Source of the DNA: SFHK01 sp963618055
Lineage (GTDB): Bacteria > Bacillota > Clostridia > Christensenellales > Aristaeellaceae
Direction: 5' to 3'
Length of the DNA stretch: 24,829 bases
NCBI GenBank assembly: GCA_963618055.1
Contig: CAVERI010000040.1
Span: 1 to 24,829, forward strand
A model generated the notes under the pieces. The model made no database searches. It was not told the DNA's origin and saw only the letters and a list, made by a program, of their open reading frames with translations. Positions 22,642 through 24,829 of the stretch are shown here, in pieces; within the stretch, counting starts at the first letter, position 1, and every line of letters begins with the position of its first letter. The position numbers and the translations under genes were made by a program.

Positions 22642-23682
22642 TTACATCGAATCGAGGAACAGAAGGTTCGAGCCGTCGTGCTTTCCAATGTCAAAGGACG
22701 GCGTGGACAGGGAAAGATGCAGCCCCTTGTCGATCGTGGCGGCAAACACTTTGTCCATGTCGTTCAGGTGCGGCTGGCTCATGTTGATGCCATTGAGCCC
22801 TTCGAGCTTTGCGAGCCGCTCGATGAAATGGTCGCCGCGGCCGCAGAAGTGCATGATGCCGCCGTATTTGCGCAGAAGCCGACCGTCATAGGGCGCGATA
22901 AACTCGCTGAAGAAATCGGGCGAAAGATTCATGGCGCTGTCGTCGCGCAGGGCAATCGCGCCCTTTTCCACATGGCGGAAATAGGTGGCGACGCCGCGCT
23001 TGTTCGGGCAGTGGCGCAGCCATTCGTCCATCGCGGATTCGATCAGATTGGTGATGCGCTCAAGCAGCGCGTGAATCAGATCCGGGTCGTCGTACAGCGC
23101 GTAGAAGACCGAGCTGCCCCAAAGAAGCTCCAAATTGTCCATCGGCCCCTGCAAATCGGGCTGCTCCAGACGCACGAAGGCGCCGAATTTCGGGTACCTG
23201 CGGCCGATTTCCATAAACCGATCGTAAACTCGCATGATTTTCGGGAAATTGCCGCACGAAAGATCGGGCGCGGGGCGGTCGAGCAGCGCTTGCACGGCTT
23301 CCTCGCCGAAGGGACGCACATTCGGCAGCGTATCCGTCTCGCGGGGCATGACAAACAGCTCCGGGCCAAAGGCGGAGGCGACATTGCCCACGCCGTAATT
23401 TGCGCGAACGCGGAGAATGTGGCGGGGTTCCTCGGCGAGCCGGTAATTTACGCCCTCAAGCTCGCGATAAATGGCGAGATCGTCGTTCTCCAGCGTGTCG
23501 TTGATGTTTACGTGCGGCCATTCCAACACGCTCGGCTTTTTCGTGCGCGGCTGCGGCAAAAAGGGCTTTGCGCCGTTTTCGTGGCGCGTCCAGCTGAGCC
23601 ATTCCTCCCAAAGACGCGTTTCCTCCGCCGCGTCAAGGCGGCTCTCGATATCCTCAAGATATTGATCCAGATTTATCTGCAT
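22642..23682 (-). CDS. Uroporphyrinogen decarboxylase (URO-D)-family protein
   Basis: This 346-residue TIM-barrel protein is of the URO-D/MtaA type. The likely zinc-ligand segment is HFCGRGDHFIERL (278-290; His278, Cys280), preceded by the conserved FFSEFIAPYDGRLLRKYGG (257-275). Clostridia have many such proteins; some are corrinoid-dependent methyltransferases and others are uncharacterised. No corrinoid protein or haem-synthesis gene is adjacent, so true HemE function is unlikely. GAAAGGAGAG precedes the ATG at 23682. I see no clear promoter in the 144-base gap upstream. Confidence 0.83.
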   Translation of the reverse strand: MQINLDQYLEDIESRLDAAEETRLWEEWLSWTRHENGAKPFLPQPRTKKPSVLEWPHVNINDTLENDDLAIYRELEGVNYRLAEEPRHILRVRANYGVGNVASAFGPELFVMPRETDTLPNVRPFGEEAVQALLDRPAPDLSCGNFPKIMRVYDRFMEIGRRYPKFGAFVRLEQPDLQGPMDNLELLWGSSVFYALYDDPDLIHALLERITNLIESAMDEWLRHCPNKRGVATYFRHVEKGAIALRDDSAMNLSPDFFSEFIAPYDGRLLRKYGGIMHFCGRGDHFIERLAKLEGLNGINMSQPHLNDMDKVFAATIDKGLHLSLSTPSFDIGKHDGSNLLFLDSM

Positions 23683-23769
23683 AGCGGAAGCTCTCCTTTC
23701 ATGATAAAAAGAATATTCGAGCCGAATGCGCGTTTTCCTTCTTGAAATTGCGGAATGGCAGAAAAAAGA

Positions 23770-23798
23770 TTGAAACGTTTGCCACTTTATGGTAGAAT
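23770..23798 (+). promoter_or_regulatory. Promoter of the secreted SH3-domain protein gene
   Basis: TTGAAA (23770-23775), 17 bases, TAGAAT (23793-23798), followed by an A-rich leader with GGAAGG before the ATG at 23827. It rules out an upstream ATG at 23755 as the start. Confidence 0.75.
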
Positions 23799-23826
23799 AA
23801 CGACAAAAAAGGAAGGGTGGATTCCG

Positions 23827-24684
23827 ATGAAGAAAAGACTTTCCGTGGTTCTGGCCGTGCTGCTGGCGCTGACGCTGGCGGCGGGCGCGGCCGCCGAATT
23901 TGAGGTGGGCGACGAGCTGCGCGTGGTAAACTGCAAGGAATACGTGACGCTTCGCGAGGAAGCGAGCACGAGCGCAGACGCGTTGGCGCGCGTGACGCTC
24001 GGCACGAAGATCGTTTGTTTAGAGGACGACGGCGGCGAGTTCGTGCGCGTTTGGACGGACGGCAGGCAGGGCTGCGTTCTTCGCCAGTACCTTGAGGACG
24101 CGACAACGCACGGAGACGCGGTTACGCTGACGGACGCCCAGCGCGCCGACATGAACCTGTTCCTCAGCAACTTCACGGAGACGAATCTGAGCTACTACTG
24201 CGACGGCGTGTTTGACGTGAATCACGCGCCCTCGGCGGTCATGGTGGAGTTTGCGGCCAACCACATCTGGTTCAACCGAAACAGCGAGGTGGAATGGGGC
24301 GAGTACGCGAACGAAAACAACGTCCGTCTTGCGACGAAGTTCATCAATCCCGTGCTTCAGAAGTATTTCGACACTGCGGTGGATGACATGCATGCCATGT
24401 ACCTCGATCTGGACGGCGAGTACCTATACTGGCAGGAGACCGGCGGCCACGTGTCGGGCGGCTTTGCGTTGCTAACGCGCGCGGAATACGTGGACGGCGG
24501 CTTATATCGCGTGTATTTTGACGTGTACGGCGAGGGAGAGGACTGGAGCAACGACGTTATGACGCTCACGAGCGGTCAGGCGGCGGAGCGCTATCCGCAC
24601 TTTTCCCGAAGCGGCTTCGCCATTGTGAGCGCCTCCGACCTTGACGACCGCGAGGGCTTCCGGCTGATTCGCTTCATAGACTGA
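23827..24684 (+). CDS. Secreted bacterial SH3-domain protein of unknown function
   Basis: This 285-residue protein begins with a clear signal peptide (basic MKKR, then a Leu/Ala/Val core), probably cut after Ala23 (AGAAA-EF). A bacterial SH3 domain covers about residues 30-90 (YVTLREEASTSADALARV, then VRVWTDGRQGCV). The C-terminal 190 residues are Asp/Tyr/Glu-rich and not recognised by me; there is no membrane anchor or LPXTG motif. It probably acts outside the cell, perhaps binding the wall through the SH3 domain. The ATG at 23827 starts the signal peptide and follows GGAAGG. Confidence 0.83.
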   Translation: MKKRLSVVLAVLLALTLAAGAAAEFEVGDELRVVNCKEYVTLREEASTSADALARVTLGTKIVCLEDDGGEFVRVWTDGRQGCVLRQYLEDATTHGDAVTLTDAQRADMNLFLSNFTETNLSYYCDGVFDVNHAPSAVMVEFAANHIWFNRNSEVEWGEYANENNVRLATKFINPVLQKYFDTAVDDMHAMYLDLDGEYLYWQETGGHVSGGFALLTRAEYVDGGLYRVYFDVYGEGEDWSNDVMTLTSGQAAERYPHFSRSGFAIVSASDLDDREGFRLIRFID

Positions 24685-24723
24685 AGCCCGCATTCGCTCG
24701 ATTGTAAAAAATCGCGACAGGTA

Positions 24724-24752
24724 TTGCGCTTTGTGCCACGATGTGGTATTAT
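24724..24752 (+). promoter_or_regulatory. Promoter of tRNA-Gly
   Basis: TTGCGC (24724-24729), 17 bases, TATTAT (24747-24752), about 22 bases before the tRNA 5' end. The -10 box lies in a 17-bp dyad, GTGGTAT-TAT-ATACCAC (24743-24759). Confidence 0.65.
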
Positions 24753-24774
24753 ATACCACGCTTGATCGCGGTTT

Positions 24775-24829
24775 GCGGTAGTAGCTCAGTTGGTAGAGCG
24801 CCACCTTGCCAAGGTGGAGGTCGCGAGTC
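24775..24829 (+). tRNA. tRNA-Gly (anticodon GCC), 3' end outside window
   Basis: Reading from GCGGTAG (acceptor strand) there is TA, a D arm GCTC-AGTTGGTA-GAGC, an anticodon arm CCACC-TTGCCAA-GGTGG and the beginning of the T arm (GCGAGTC). The anticodon is GCC, glycine. The window ends before the T loop and acceptor 3' strand, so only about 55 of 75 bases are present. Confidence 0.93.

Noticed and set aside
1..24829. Insertion sequences, prophage, CRISPR repeats or attachment sites
   Set aside because: No transposase, integrase, regular repeat array or compositional break was seen; the only tRNA is cut by the window end.

Overview
This window comes from an anaerobic, GC-rich, Gram-positive-type bacterium, probably an uncultured Clostridia lineage such as Christensenellales or Oscillospirales. 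The grounds are strong AGGAGG-type ribosome binding sites, two [FeFe]-hydrogenase-family proteins, a SpoIIE-type phosphatase, many iron-sulfur flavoproteins and no respiratory membrane complex. The taxonomic placement is inference. I see no mobile element, CRISPR array or phage gene.

Region 1 (1-434) holds the start of a small membrane protein gene leaving the window, its near-consensus promoter, and the terminator of the large operon that follows. Region 2 (435-11893, minus strand) is one continuous 12-gene operon. It is read from a promoter at 11865-11893 in the order mdh, fumC, hdrB, hdrC, hdrA, flxD, flxC, flxB, flxA, tfrB, tfrA, PQ-loop membrane protein. It ends at the hairpin at 382-416. 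The genes overlap or are separated by 7-23 bases. The set encodes the reductive C4 branch (oxaloacetate to malate to fumarate to succinate). The final step is a soluble fumarate reductase (TfrAB-like) encoded directly with a full FlxABCD-HdrABC flavin-based electron-bifurcation module. My main hypothesis is an NADH-dependent, ferredoxin-reducing, electron-bifurcating fumarate reductase.

Region 3 (11894-12999) is a divergent control region with an 18-bp dyad and a LysR-type regulator facing away from the operon. Region 4 (13019-18670, plus strand) runs phosphotransferase-like kinase, two tandem small thioredoxin-fold [2Fe-2S] proteins, a PAS-containing sensory-type [FeFe] hydrogenase, a SpoIIE/PP2C phosphatase and a group-B-like [FeFe] hydrogenase, then a terminator. 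It looks like a redox or H2 sensing and signalling cassette next to a ferredoxin-linked hydrogenase that could use the ferredoxin made by region 2.

Region 5 (18671-24829) is ordinary metabolism: a sugar isomerase/epimerase-like TIM barrel, a GNAT acetyltransferase and a nitroreductase (co-oriented, minus), a divergent acetate-kinase-family protein sharing a back-to-back promoter region with the nitroreductase, a URO-D-family protein, a secreted SH3-domain protein, and the 5' part of a tRNA-Gly(GCC). No stretch above 300 bases lacks a gene; the largest gap is the 237-base mdh/lysR control region.
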